From a virus, in the IMG/VR virus record IMGVR_UViG_3300032284_001188, positions 1-20,877 of that record: a stretch of DNA of 20,877 nucleotides; one strand, given 5' to 3'. The position numbers were made by a program, and so were the translations under genes. This document shows positions 8,441 through 14,864 of this stretch, in pieces. Position 1 is the first letter of the stretch. The number at the start of each line of letters is the position of its first letter. The notes beneath the pieces are model-generated. The model was not told the DNA's origin, searched no databases, and was given only the letters and a program-made list of their open reading frames with translations.

Positions 8441-8625
8441 TTGTTTTTCCTTAAATTTTGTTGTGAAGTTATTCTTGTAGGGAACTCCAATGTAATTATG
8501 TTGATTGTTCGGTCACACCTTATAAAGAAGGGTATTCATTAATCAACTATGTCTTGTAATCTTATAATAAAAAATAAGATATTTGATAATAAGTATGTAA
8601 AATTTTTAGAAAACTAAAGAAAATA
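8441..8625 (-). other. 185-nt leader of the scaffold-capsid operon
   Basis: This is the longest stretch without a gene. On the coding strand it contains a 7-bp inverted repeat ATCTTAT/ATAAGAT with an 8-nt loop (8559..8580), and a wider pair GTTGATT/AATCAAC (8541..8547 with 8500..8506) enclosing a less AT-rich core. No T-run follows either hairpin, so neither looks like a terminator. The stretch most likely holds a promoter and 5' untranslated region for scaffold and capsid. I see no tRNA or further ORF. Confidence 0.45.
8448..8452 (-). promoter_or_regulatory. Shine-Dalgarno-like AAGGA of the scaffold gene
   Basis: AAGGA ends 7 nt before the ATG at 8440, canonical spacing. Apart from a poorly spaced AAGGAG before the gene at 2310, an AGGA formed by a stop codon before 4195, and an AAAAGG abutting the bS21 start, other starts in the window have only A/T-rich leaders. 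Confidence 0.5.
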
Positions 8626-8802
8626 TTAAAATAATTTGTTTTTTCTTATTGTTTCTTCTTTTTGTAATCTTTTTCTAACCGAAGGTTTTGTAAAGTTTTT
8701 TCTTTCTCTAAGTTCTTCAATTTGTTTAGTGGCTTGTACTTTTTTTTTGTAATCTTTTAATGCCCACTCTATGTTACCCGCTTTGACGCTTACTATTAAC
8801 AT
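8626..8802 (-). CDS. rpsU: Phage-encoded ribosomal protein bS21
   Basis: A 58-codon gene starting at ATG 8802 and ending TAA at 8626. It begins MLIVSVKAGNIEWALKDYKK and continues with LRERKNFTKPSVRKRLQKEE. This matches the bS21 plan: short N-terminal strand, a helix with ALxxYKKK, the LRERxxFxKPS turn, and a basic second helix. The MLIV opening and KPSV block look like Bacteroidota bS21 rather than the proteobacterial form. bS21 binds the 30S platform next to the 3' end of 16S rRNA and affects initiation. The C-terminal tail is short. It starts 4 nt after the DUF5856-like gene stop, with AAAAGG directly touching the ATG, too close to act as a normal Shine-Dalgarno. Phage bS21 genes are known in other phages; the host target here is inferred. 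Confidence 0.9.
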   Translation of the reverse strand: MLIVSVKAGNIEWALKDYKKKVQATKQIEELRERKNFTKPSVRKRLQKEETIRKNKLF

Positions 8803-8806
8803 CCTT

Positions 8807-9178
8807 TTATTGTAAATTAACTAATTTATATTTTGTAGAATATAATAATTTTGCTACATTATCTATCTCATTTTGAATCCAACTATCTTTTAATTTTGAA
8901 TCTTGTCTCATTTTTTCTAATGCTATACATAATTTTTCAAAATATGAAATAATATTTTTAATATCACAATTTGTATCCAATCCATTTACTGGTTGAAATT
9001 TAATTAAACCATATTTTCCTTGATAAGATTCTACCAAACCATCTATTAATTCAATAATTTCATCATAGTATTTATTTAATGCTTTATGAGCTGCGAATGC
9101 TCCAGGTCCTTTAACTCCTAAATGAAACACATGTGCTTGTGTTCTACTATGAAAAAATAATGATGCTAATTGCTCCAT
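8807..9178 (-). CDS. DUF5856-like protein with Dps/ferritin-like helix pattern
   Basis: A 123-residue alpha-helical protein. The first 50 residues (LASLFFHSRTQAHVFHLG, AAHKALNKYYDEIIELIDGL) match what I recall of the phage family DUF5856. They also resemble the first two helices of Dps-type proteins, with His at 10, 16, 19 and 31 and acidic residues at 39, 40 and 46. SYQGKYGLIKF follows. Whether the His/Asp/Glu set binds iron or is only a fold relic cannot be judged here. It lies between a small helical gene and bS21 in the head cluster, with an A-rich leader and no Shine-Dalgarno. A ferroxidase or DNA-binding role would be inference. Confidence 0.6.
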   Translation of the reverse strand: MEQLASLFFHSRTQAHVFHLGVKGPGAFAAHKALNKYYDEIIELIDGLVESYQGKYGLIKFQPVNGLDTNCDIKNIISYFEKLCIALEKMRQDSKLKDSWIQNEIDNVAKLLYSTKYKLVNLQ

Positions 9179-9187
9179 TTTTTTATT

Positions 9188-9601
9188 TTAATTTTGTTTT
9201 AATCCTAATCTTTGTTTCATAACATCTTCAGAAACATTTGCTATTTCAAAGTATCTTCCTAATACATGTCCCATATCTTCATATAATGCTTCCATTCTCT
9301 GTTGTTGAGCCTGTGCTTCTACTGCTTCTTTTTCAAAACCAGCTTGTAACTTTTTAAGTTCACCCATATTTCTTTTAATAGTCACTCTATCAAACCAATC
9401 ACCACCTTCTCTTAAAGTATATTCTTGTGCTGCGTCTGCAATTGCTCCTAATGTTTCTGCAATTTGGCGAATGTCAGACTTTCTACTCATACCTTCTCTA
9501 TGTTGACCATATGTGGATATAATTTCTAAAAAGTGTTTTTTTATATTCGATGGAAGTTGTTGTACATCTTCCTCATTCAATAAATCTTTTAACTTTATCA
9601 T
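9188..9601 (-). CDS. Small helical head-region protein, possible internal or core protein
   Basis: A 137-residue mostly helical protein without a known function. It opens MIKLKDLLNE, in which LNE (8-10) fits the (L/I)xE recognition pattern of T4-type prohead proteases. A charged helical stretch (KRNMGELKKLQAGFEKEAVE, then AQAQQQRMEALYEDMG) follows at ~75-112, compatible with a coiled coil. The neighbouring upstream gene is the prohead protease, 4 nt away. T4 keeps small core proteins (gp67, gp68) near its protease gene, so a core or internal-protein role is plausible. No sequence similarity to those is visible to me. Confidence 0.55.
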   Translation of the reverse strand: MIKLKDLLNEEDVQQLPSNIKKHFLEIISTYGQHREGMSRKSDIRQIAETLGAIADAAQEYTLREGGDWFDRVTIKRNMGELKKLQAGFEKEAVEAQAQQQRMEALYEDMGHVLGRYFEIANVSEDVMKQRLGLKQN

Positions 9602-9605
9602 ATTC

Positions 9606-10196
9606 TTAATTTAATTCTATTATAATTTCTCTCATTAAATCTTGTGACTTACACCATTTACCACATTCCTCTGCCATTTTTGCCCATTGTTTTGATTCTT
9701 GTAAAGGTGCCATAAATGCTCCATGTGTAGAAGGATTGGAAACAAAATCCCATCCAACTAATTCAAAATCATCTGCTACCATTACAGTACCATCTGATAA
9801 TTCTTTTACCGAACCCAATCCTCTAGATGAAATACCTAAACGAATATTATTCTTTAATAATTCTTTTAAGATATTTCCTGATGGTGTTGAAAGAATTTCT
9901 ACTACACCACACACATCATCACCATCCCAATAGATTTCTCTAATATTGTGTGATACATTTTTTAAATTGATAACAGGAGAATCTGGATGGTCTAATTCAC
10001 CCAATGCTCTTCTTTCTTTAATGAGTTGTTCGTATTTTTTACATTCTCTCATTAAAATTTCTTTTGGATATCTTCTATTATTTTGATTAGGTGCACCTGC
10101 TCTTTGCAAAATACCTTTAACTAAATAAGTTCCATTTTCTTCTTGTTGAAGTTTTGCTTCAAACAAATGGGTTTCTATCAATAATCCTTTATTCAT
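9606..10196 (-). CDS. Prohead core protease, T4 gp21-like
   Basis: A 196-residue serine protease of the herpesvirus-assemblin-like prohead protease superfamily. It digests the scaffold and trims capsid proteins before DNA packaging. Visible landmarks are APNQNNRRYPKEIL (34-47), GELDHPDSP with the candidate catalytic His70, NIRLGISSRGLGSV with candidate Ser123 or Ser124, and DFELVGWDFVSNPS (143-156) with acidic residues that could complete the active site. T4 gp21 is of similar size. N-terminal LIE (6-8) and LFE (11-13) could be self-cleavage sites. The start ATG at 10196 overlaps the stop of the EF-hand gene as TAATG. Together with scaffold and capsid genes downstream, the order follows T4 21-22-23. 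Confidence 0.88.
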   Translation of the reverse strand: MNKGLLIETHLFEAKLQQEENGTYLVKGILQRAGAPNQNNRRYPKEILMRECKKYEQLIKERRALGELDHPDSPVINLKNVSHNIREIYWDGDDVCGVVEILSTPSGNILKELLKNNIRLGISSRGLGSVKELSDGTVMVADDFELVGWDFVSNPSTHGAFMAPLQESKQWAKMAEECGKWCKSQDLMREIIIELN

Positions 10197-10489
10197 TATT
10201 TTTCTTTTCTTAATTTTGCAAAATCATCGGAATCTATTTTACCATTGTGATTTGCATCAATTTTTTCTTGGTCACCTTTTAATTCTTCGTTATATCCTCT
10301 TAATTTGCCTTCATTTTTAGCTTTATATGCTTTATCTAATGCAATAAAGAATTTACTTTTAGCTTTTGGAGACATATCCTTTAATGAATGACCTGTTTTG
10401 CTAAGCATATGCTTAAAAAACTTTTCATAATCATCGGTTTGTTCGTCTATTACTTCTTGTACTAATTGTCTTAATTGTTCTAATTTCAT
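10196..10489 (-). CDS. Small protein with a C-terminal EF-hand calcium loop
   Basis: A 97-residue protein. The C-terminus contains KIDANHNGKIDSDDFAKLR, whose 12-residue loop starts at Asp78 with Asn80, Asn82, Lys84, Ile85 and Asp86, and ends at Asp89. This fits a single EF-hand loop (hydrophobic at position 8, acidic at 1, 9 and 12; Asp rather than Glu at 12). The N-terminus MKLEQLRQLVQEVIDE is an amphipathic helix with an (L/I)xE site at IDE (14-16). The middle is basic (SPKAKSKFFIALDKAYKAK). It overlaps the protease start as TAATG. A calcium-stabilised core or internal protein is an inference. Confidence 0.7.
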   Translation of the reverse strand: MKLEQLRQLVQEVIDEQTDDYEKFFKHMLSKTGHSLKDMSPKAKSKFFIALDKAYKAKNEGKLRGYNEELKGDQEKIDANHNGKIDSDDFAKLRKEK

Positions 10490-10490
10490 A

Positions 10491-11213
10491 TTATTCTGAT
10501 ATTTTACGAATTTGTTGTTCTAATTTAATAAGTCTCTCCTTTATTTTATAAATATTACTATTTGTTCTTTTCCAGAAATGTTCGTTTGTAACTCCATTTT
10601 CATTTTTAATTCTACCATACCAATTAAGAAACTTTTCAACTTCTGCTAATTGTTTATTAATGTTAGATATACCTCTATTAACCTTTGAAGTAGCCGATGA
10701 ATCTTCTTTTTTTAATTCCATCCATCTGTTTTCATGTATATCTTTTACATATTCCATATCAGAAACATCTGCCATTTTTTTATCTTTCTTACCATCTTGC
10801 CCCATTTTAGTTGCAACTGGTTTGTATTTAATTCTTTTAAGATTCATTATATCAGTATCTAAATACTTTTCTTCTTCAACTACTGTATATCCTGTTAGTT
10901 TTGCTTGCTTCTTACCTTTTGCTTTTTCACCACCTTTTTTAGTAAATGCAAATGGAGAATTATAGTCTCCCGCCGCACCACTACCGGTCATTTCTTTAAC
11001 AATACTACGAATTTTTTCTTTTAATTGTTGAACCATTTCTTCCGTTACATGGTCAGGCAAATCTTTATGTTTGGTAGATGCAAAATCTTTAGCATCTTTT
11101 TTACCCATATCCTTAGCTACTTTAGCAACTTCAGGAGATGCAGGTTTTTTACCTGTTTGTGCGGCATGAACCATACCCATAAATCTTTGTTGTGCTTTTG
11201 ATACTGCTGGCAT
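10491..11213 (-). CDS. DUF3008-domain head-region protein
   Basis: A 240-residue basic protein. The first ~56 residues (MPAVSKAQQRFMGMVHAAQ ... DFASTKHKDLPDHV) are a clear DUF3008-type small domain, known in many phages and bacteria without an agreed function. It is followed by a helix (EEMVQQLKEKIRSIVKEM), a GSGAAGDYNSPFAF stretch common in structural proteins of this phage group, a Lys/Gly-rich linker, and a C-terminal region with charged helices (NRGISNINKQLAEVEKFLNW; IKERLIKLEQQIRKI) likely to form coiled coils. It precedes the EF-hand and protease genes and probably belongs to prohead assembly. That role is inferred from position. Confidence 0.65.
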   Translation of the reverse strand: MPAVSKAQQRFMGMVHAAQTGKKPASPEVAKVAKDMGKKDAKDFASTKHKDLPDHVTEEMVQQLKEKIRSIVKEMTGSGAAGDYNSPFAFTKKGGEKAKGKKQAKLTGYTVVEEEKYLDTDIMNLKRIKYKPVATKMGQDGKKDKKMADVSDMEYVKDIHENRWMELKKEDSSATSKVNRGISNINKQLAEVEKFLNWYGRIKNENGVTNEHFWKRTNSNIYKIKERLIKLEQQIRKISE

Positions 11214-11226
11214 TTTTTTGTGTTTA

Positions 11227-11496
11227 TTATGCTAATAAATATGCGTTTCCAGAAGTTACCGTAATACTTCTAACATAGCAAGGAATTGGTTCTCCTATTG
11301 CTAAGTGTTCTAATTTTAAAGTAGTATGATTTGATGTCTGTGCAATTGTACCAGTATAATCATTATCAACAATACCTTCTAATGTAATTGAACCCGAACA
11401 TATTGCCGAACCTCTCATTACTCCCCAAGCTCTATTCAAAGAACCAGATTGGCCTGCAGTATATTCTTGTGAGTTAAAAATTCTATAATTTGTCAT
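11227..11496 (-). CDS. Small beta-rich unassigned protein
   Basis: An 89-residue protein rich in Ser, Thr, Gly and Ile with alternating hydrophobic residues (SAICSGSITLEGIVDND, TLKLEHLAIGEPIPCYVRSI, TVTSGNAYLLA), suggesting an all-beta fold. It has two Cys (~33 and ~73) and no membrane segment. Unlike its neighbours it is not lysine-rich. It sits between a helical protein and the DUF3008 protein in the head block, so a capsid decoration or small tail role is possible, but no family is recognised. Confidence 0.55.
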   Translation of the reverse strand: MTNYRIFNSQEYTAGQSGSLNRAWGVMRGSAICSGSITLEGIVDNDYTGTIAQTSNHTTLKLEHLAIGEPIPCYVRSITVTSGNAYLLA

Positions 11497-11499
11497 TTT

Positions 11500-12372
11500 T
11501 TATTTTTTAATTGATTCCTTTAATTCTTTTAGTAATTCATATGTCATCATCAATGCTGAAAGATGTTGTTCTTTAATCTTTTTAATTGATTTAACCTTTT
11601 TGATGTTTACAATTGTTTCGGATAATTTAATCTTTGTAACTTTGTCAGAAATTTTACAACCTACTTCTTTTAATTCGGCTACTAATTTAGTTACTTCGTT
11701 ATTGACATATTCACTTAATTTACCGGTATTATTGATATTATTAATATATTCTCTCAATAATAATTTTTGGTCATTTGTAAGATTATTGTATTTTGAATTA
11801 AAAGATTCTACTAATAATTTATAAGATACCGCTCTTAAATCATCATCTTGTTTTTTATATTCTTCTAAAACTGCATCTTTGATTTTTAAATCTTTATTTT
11901 CAATAGAAGTATTAATTATATTTTCTGCAATTGTAAATCTAGAACTAACTACATCCGTTGGGTCATATTGTTCGTCATTAATAACTGTTTCAAATATTTT
12001 ATAGATAGATGCTAATGTTTTGTAATTTGAAATCGATGATTTAATAAATTCATCTAAATTATAAGTTTCTTTAATCTGTTTAATAAGATTATACTTTTCT
12101 TTTATTAATTTCTTTTCATCTAATCTTTTTCTAGCTTCTAATATTGTATTGATGAATTGTTCTGCTTTTGATTCCGAATTATACTTTTCGTTAATCAAAT
12201 ATTGATATAATTTTAATTCTTTTGATAATTCTTTTTTTGAATTAAAATGTTCTTTTAAAATTTTTTCTGCTACCGATTTATCAGCAGACATAATTTCTGA
12301 TGTAATTTGTCTTACTAATAATTCAAATATAAATCCAGTATTTTTAAACTTGGAATGTTTTATTTTTTTCAT
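11500..12372 (-). CDS. Conserved helical T4-like head-region protein of unknown function
   Basis: A 290-residue Lys/Glu-rich, almost wholly helical protein. It begins MKKIKHSKFKNTGFIFELL, followed by VRQITSEIMSADKS, an opening I recall from many environmental T4-like phages beside the portal gene. An upstream in-frame TTG at 12375 could extend it by one residue, but the ATG at 12372 is the more likely start. The stretch LKLYQYLINEKYN and the long charged helices at ~60-130 suggest coiled coils. It sits where T4 has the prohead core genes 67 and 68, yet is larger than those products. A core or assembly-chaperone role is conceivable, and no catalytic residue pattern is seen. Confidence 0.6.
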   Translation of the reverse strand: MKKIKHSKFKNTGFIFELLVRQITSEIMSADKSVAEKILKEHFNSKKELSKELKLYQYLINEKYNSESKAEQFINTILEARKRLDEKKLIKEKYNLIKQIKETYNLDEFIKSSISNYKTLASIYKIFETVINDEQYDPTDVVSSRFTIAENIINTSIENKDLKIKDAVLEEYKKQDDDLRAVSYKLLVESFNSKYNNLTNDQKLLLREYINNINNTGKLSEYVNNEVTKLVAELKEVGCKISDKVTKIKLSETIVNIKKVKSIKKIKEQHLSALMMTYELLKELKESIKK

Positions 12373-12393
12373 CAATTCTTATAGTTTGTCAGA

Positions 12394-12402
12394 TATAAAT
12401 AT
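12394..12402 (-). promoter_or_regulatory. Candidate promoter element ATATTTATA between portal and the next gene
   Basis: The coding strand reads ATATTTATA 22 nt before the ATG at 12372, inside the short gap after the portal stop. It is the same 9-mer as at 5407 and 14852. A recurrence in three of the few intergenic gaps is notable, but AT-rich sequence makes chance matches likely. Confidence 0.35.
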
Positions 12403-12419
12403 ATTTTTATATTGGTTTC

Positions 12420-14162
12420 TTACTTTTTTGTTAAATCTTCTGTTAAAATAGTTTTTTTGTTTCCATTCATATCTTTAAATATTTCTTCATAGTTATTTCT
12501 TGGCTTATATTTTACAGAACCTTCTTTTTGTTTTAATGTTTTAATTCCCAATGGGTCGCGACCTTCAGGGTGGTCATCTTTACCATATCGGCTTGGGTCT
12601 TTTGGTCTACCTATTTGTCCACCTTCTTCTAATTCCGTATTAATTCTATTTATTTCTTCTTCTACATTTGTTGTTTCTTCGGTTCCTGTTGGTTTTGCTG
12701 GGTCAATACCTTGTGTTTCAATTGAAGTCAATCTAAAGTTTTGCTTAGTATCTTCTAATACTCCCAATGTTAACTCATCTTGCTCATCTTTTGCCATACC
12801 CATCACTGCCTCATACATCCATTCTTTAGAGAATAGTTTAGTTTGTTGCATTTGTGTAATCAATGTAACTTTAGATGAATACAATTCAACTTTTTCTTGT
12901 TCGTATATTTTAGATGGAATTGTTAACTCTAATGAGAAGTCTGTTAATCTATCATCGGTAATACCTTGTGCATATAAATGTACTATTGCAATTTTAGTCA
13001 ATTCTGAAATCAATACTCTTTGTACTCTTTCAATTGTTTTTGCAAATCTAACATCCATTGCTGCTAATGTTGCTTTACCATTTAAATCTTCGGAATATCC
13101 TAAAAATGCTTTTGGAATCTTTAATGATGCCATCAACTTATTTTTTAAATAATTGATATCATCAATCATATTATATTCCATACCTTTAATTGTATCGATA
13201 GATGTTCCATTATCGTTACCTCTAACTGGCATATAATAATCCTCAATTAAATTCATTACATTATATTTCAAATTGTAATCACCTGTTTTTTCATCAACAA
13301 ATGGAACTTTTTTAGAACTATTAATAATTTTTTGCATATAGTTATCAACCTCATTTGGTGGAATATTACCTACATCAATTTTAAATACTCTTTTTTCAGG
13401 AGCTCTCATAATACGATGAATCAACATTGCATCTTCCATTAAAGATAATTGTTTCCAAATTCTTCTACCACCTTCTACCATAGATTTTCCATAAGGTAAA
13501 AAGTTTGAATCTGAATTTAATCTAAAATGAGCCATCTCATAGTTTTCAAATTCTTTTTTTGCAGTTTGACCATATGAACCCAATGGATTCATGTATGGTG
13601 AATATATAAACTTTACTCTTTGAGGATTTAATGGGTCAAAGTTTTCCACTCTACTAATTTCATAAGGAGAGTATGGTGCAACATTTATAATACCTAATTG
13701 GTCTGCTATTTCTAAATGTAAATAAAAATCACCATATTTAACTAAATTTCTTGTCCATGGCCATAAGTTAAATTCTAAGTTTAAAATATCGTAAAATAAG
13801 TTTTCTAATACTTGCTTTATTTCATGGTCTGGATGATGAATTTTTAATACTTGTCCAAATTCATTTCTTGCAGTAGTCTCATCTGCATAGATATCTAATG
13901 CTGATGATAATATCGGGTCCATATCCATAGAATCGTAATCTCTAAATAAATCAATACGAACTTGTTGATATGCTAACGATGAATCAATTTGACCTGTTGC
14001 ATAATTTGTAACCTTTAATTTCATAAATCGGTCAACTAAATTTGTTGTCATATTTTGATACTCATCTGTATCTATGACTTTAGTTCCCTTTCCTGTTCTA
14101 CGAACAATAGTATTTGTTGAAAATAATTTCTGTAATCTACTAAATATTGTTTTGTCTGCCAT
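12420..14162 (-). CDS. Portal protein, T4 gp20-like
   Basis: A 580-residue protein (T4 gp20 is 524) that would form the dodecameric ring at one vertex, the channel for DNA and the seat of TerL. Characteristic stretches are MDMDPILSSALDIYADETT near 80, WTRNLVKYGDFYLHLEI near 136, YSPYEISRVEN, YGKSMVEGGRRIWKQLSLME, then HRIMRAPEKRVFKIDVGNIP near 252, and MASLKIPKAFLGYSEDLNG near 350 with ATLAAMDVRFAKTIERVQR after it. The order and spacing match gp20-type portals. The last ~90 residues are hydrophilic and Glu/Lys-rich with DPSRYGKDDHPEG, an extra tail compared with T4. It has an A/T-rich leader without Shine-Dalgarno and is followed by head-assembly genes, as in T4. Confidence 0.92.
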   Translation of the reverse strand: MADKTIFSRLQKLFSTNTIVRRTGKGTKVIDTDEYQNMTTNLVDRFMKLKVTNYATGQIDSSLAYQQVRIDLFRDYDSMDMDPILSSALDIYADETTARNEFGQVLKIHHPDHEIKQVLENLFYDILNLEFNLWPWTRNLVKYGDFYLHLEIADQLGIINVAPYSPYEISRVENFDPLNPQRVKFIYSPYMNPLGSYGQTAKKEFENYEMAHFRLNSDSNFLPYGKSMVEGGRRIWKQLSLMEDAMLIHRIMRAPEKRVFKIDVGNIPPNEVDNYMQKIINSSKKVPFVDEKTGDYNLKYNVMNLIEDYYMPVRGNDNGTSIDTIKGMEYNMIDDINYLKNKLMASLKIPKAFLGYSEDLNGKATLAAMDVRFAKTIERVQRVLISELTKIAIVHLYAQGITDDRLTDFSLELTIPSKIYEQEKVELYSSKVTLITQMQQTKLFSKEWMYEAVMGMAKDEQDELTLGVLEDTKQNFRLTSIETQGIDPAKPTGTEETTNVEEEINRINTELEEGGQIGRPKDPSRYGKDDHPEGRDPLGIKTLKQKEGSVKYKPRNNYEEIFKDMNGNKKTILTEDLTKK

Positions 14163-14187
14163 TTTGTTTATATTATCTTATATTATG

Positions 14188-14197
14188 TTTAAATATA
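14188..14197 (-). promoter_or_regulatory. Weak promoter-like element TATATTTAAA upstream of portal
   Basis: A variant of the ATATTTATA motif, 26 nt before the portal ATG at 14162, within the 60-nt gap 14163..14222. The rest of the gap holds nothing else recognisable. Confidence 0.25.
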
Positions 14198-14222
14198 AGG
14201 AATTTTTTTGGATTTTCCAAAT

Positions 14223-14822
14223 TTACCATTTTCTACAACTCCAGTAGTTTGCTTTTGTTCTAGGTCCTGGATTATCACAATGCATTCTTGCTCTAAAAGA
14301 TTTTCTAGCGGCAGGATTTGATTTTCTAATTTTCATTCCTTTTTGTCCAAAGTTTACTTTAATTATTTTTCCTGTTTTAGGATTTTTTACAAATACTTTA
14401 AATTTTTTAACATCACCTTGCATTGGATGTCCTAATTTTACTTCTCTTCCTTGATATTCTGCTTCATAAAGACATGGACAACCACCTTCATCTAATGTAT
14501 TTTTATATGCTTTTAAAAAATCAATAAAATCATCAATTTCTTCTGGTTCAACATCCAATTCATCATAATCATCATCATTACCCTCATACATACCACATTC
14601 GCATTGTTGTATTGGTTTACCACAATCTGGGCAAGTTTCTTCTCCTATTACACCACCCGCACCAAAGTATCCACCAGGTTCATTTGTAGAAGGAGTATCA
14701 CTTTCACTTATAGGAACACAATTTGGTACTTGTTTACCATTTTTGTTCTTCATTCCAATTTGTTTAAATCCTTTCCAACAAGGTGAATTTTCTTTTAGAG
14801 GTATTAAATTTATTAATTTCAT
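14223..14822 (-). CDS. Cys-rich conserved phage protein with C-terminal WSC-type module
   Basis: A 199-residue modular protein. The N-terminal ENSPCWKGFKQIGMKNKNGK (11-30) is a peptide I know from many T4-like phage proteins. CPDCGKPIQQCECG (64-77) offers four Cys in CxxC and CxC spacing, a plausible zinc site. An acidic stretch follows (82-100) before GGCPCLYEAEYQG. The C-terminus (KVFVKNPKTGKIIKVNFGQK, then SNPAARKSFRARMHCDNPGP and RTKANYWSCRKW) is a compact basic module with two Cys that recurs in environmental phages, sometimes attached to head proteins. LKE at 9-11 fits the prohead protease consensus. It sits between TerL and portal, where T4 has sheath and tube genes. The function is unknown. 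Confidence 0.7.
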   Translation of the reverse strand: MKLINLIPLKENSPCWKGFKQIGMKNKNGKQVPNCVPISESDTPSTNEPGGYFGAGGVIGEETCPDCGKPIQQCECGMYEGNDDDYDELDVEPEEIDDFIDFLKAYKNTLDEGGCPCLYEAEYQGREVKLGHPMQGDVKKFKVFVKNPKTGKIIKVNFGQKGMKIRKSNPAARKSFRARMHCDNPGPRTKANYWSCRKW

Positions 14823-14851
14823 AGTCTTTGTATTTTATAATAGTTTCAACA

Positions 14852-14860
14852 TATAAATAT
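14852..14860 (-). promoter_or_regulatory. Candidate promoter element ATATTTATA upstream of the Cys-rich gene
   Basis: Located 30 nt before the ATG at 14822, in the gap after the terminase stop. It is identical to the elements at 5407 and 12394, and sits in the sequence ATATATTTATAT. Confidence 0.35.
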
Positions 14861-14864
14861 ATAA

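Noticed and set aside
8559-8580. Inverted repeat ATCTTAT/ATAAGAT as a terminator for bS21
   Set aside because: No T-run follows on the coding strand and the stem has a single GC pair, so it would be unstable.
12373-12375. TTG as start codon of the helical gene after portal
   Set aside because: An ATG follows immediately at 12372 and is the more likely start.
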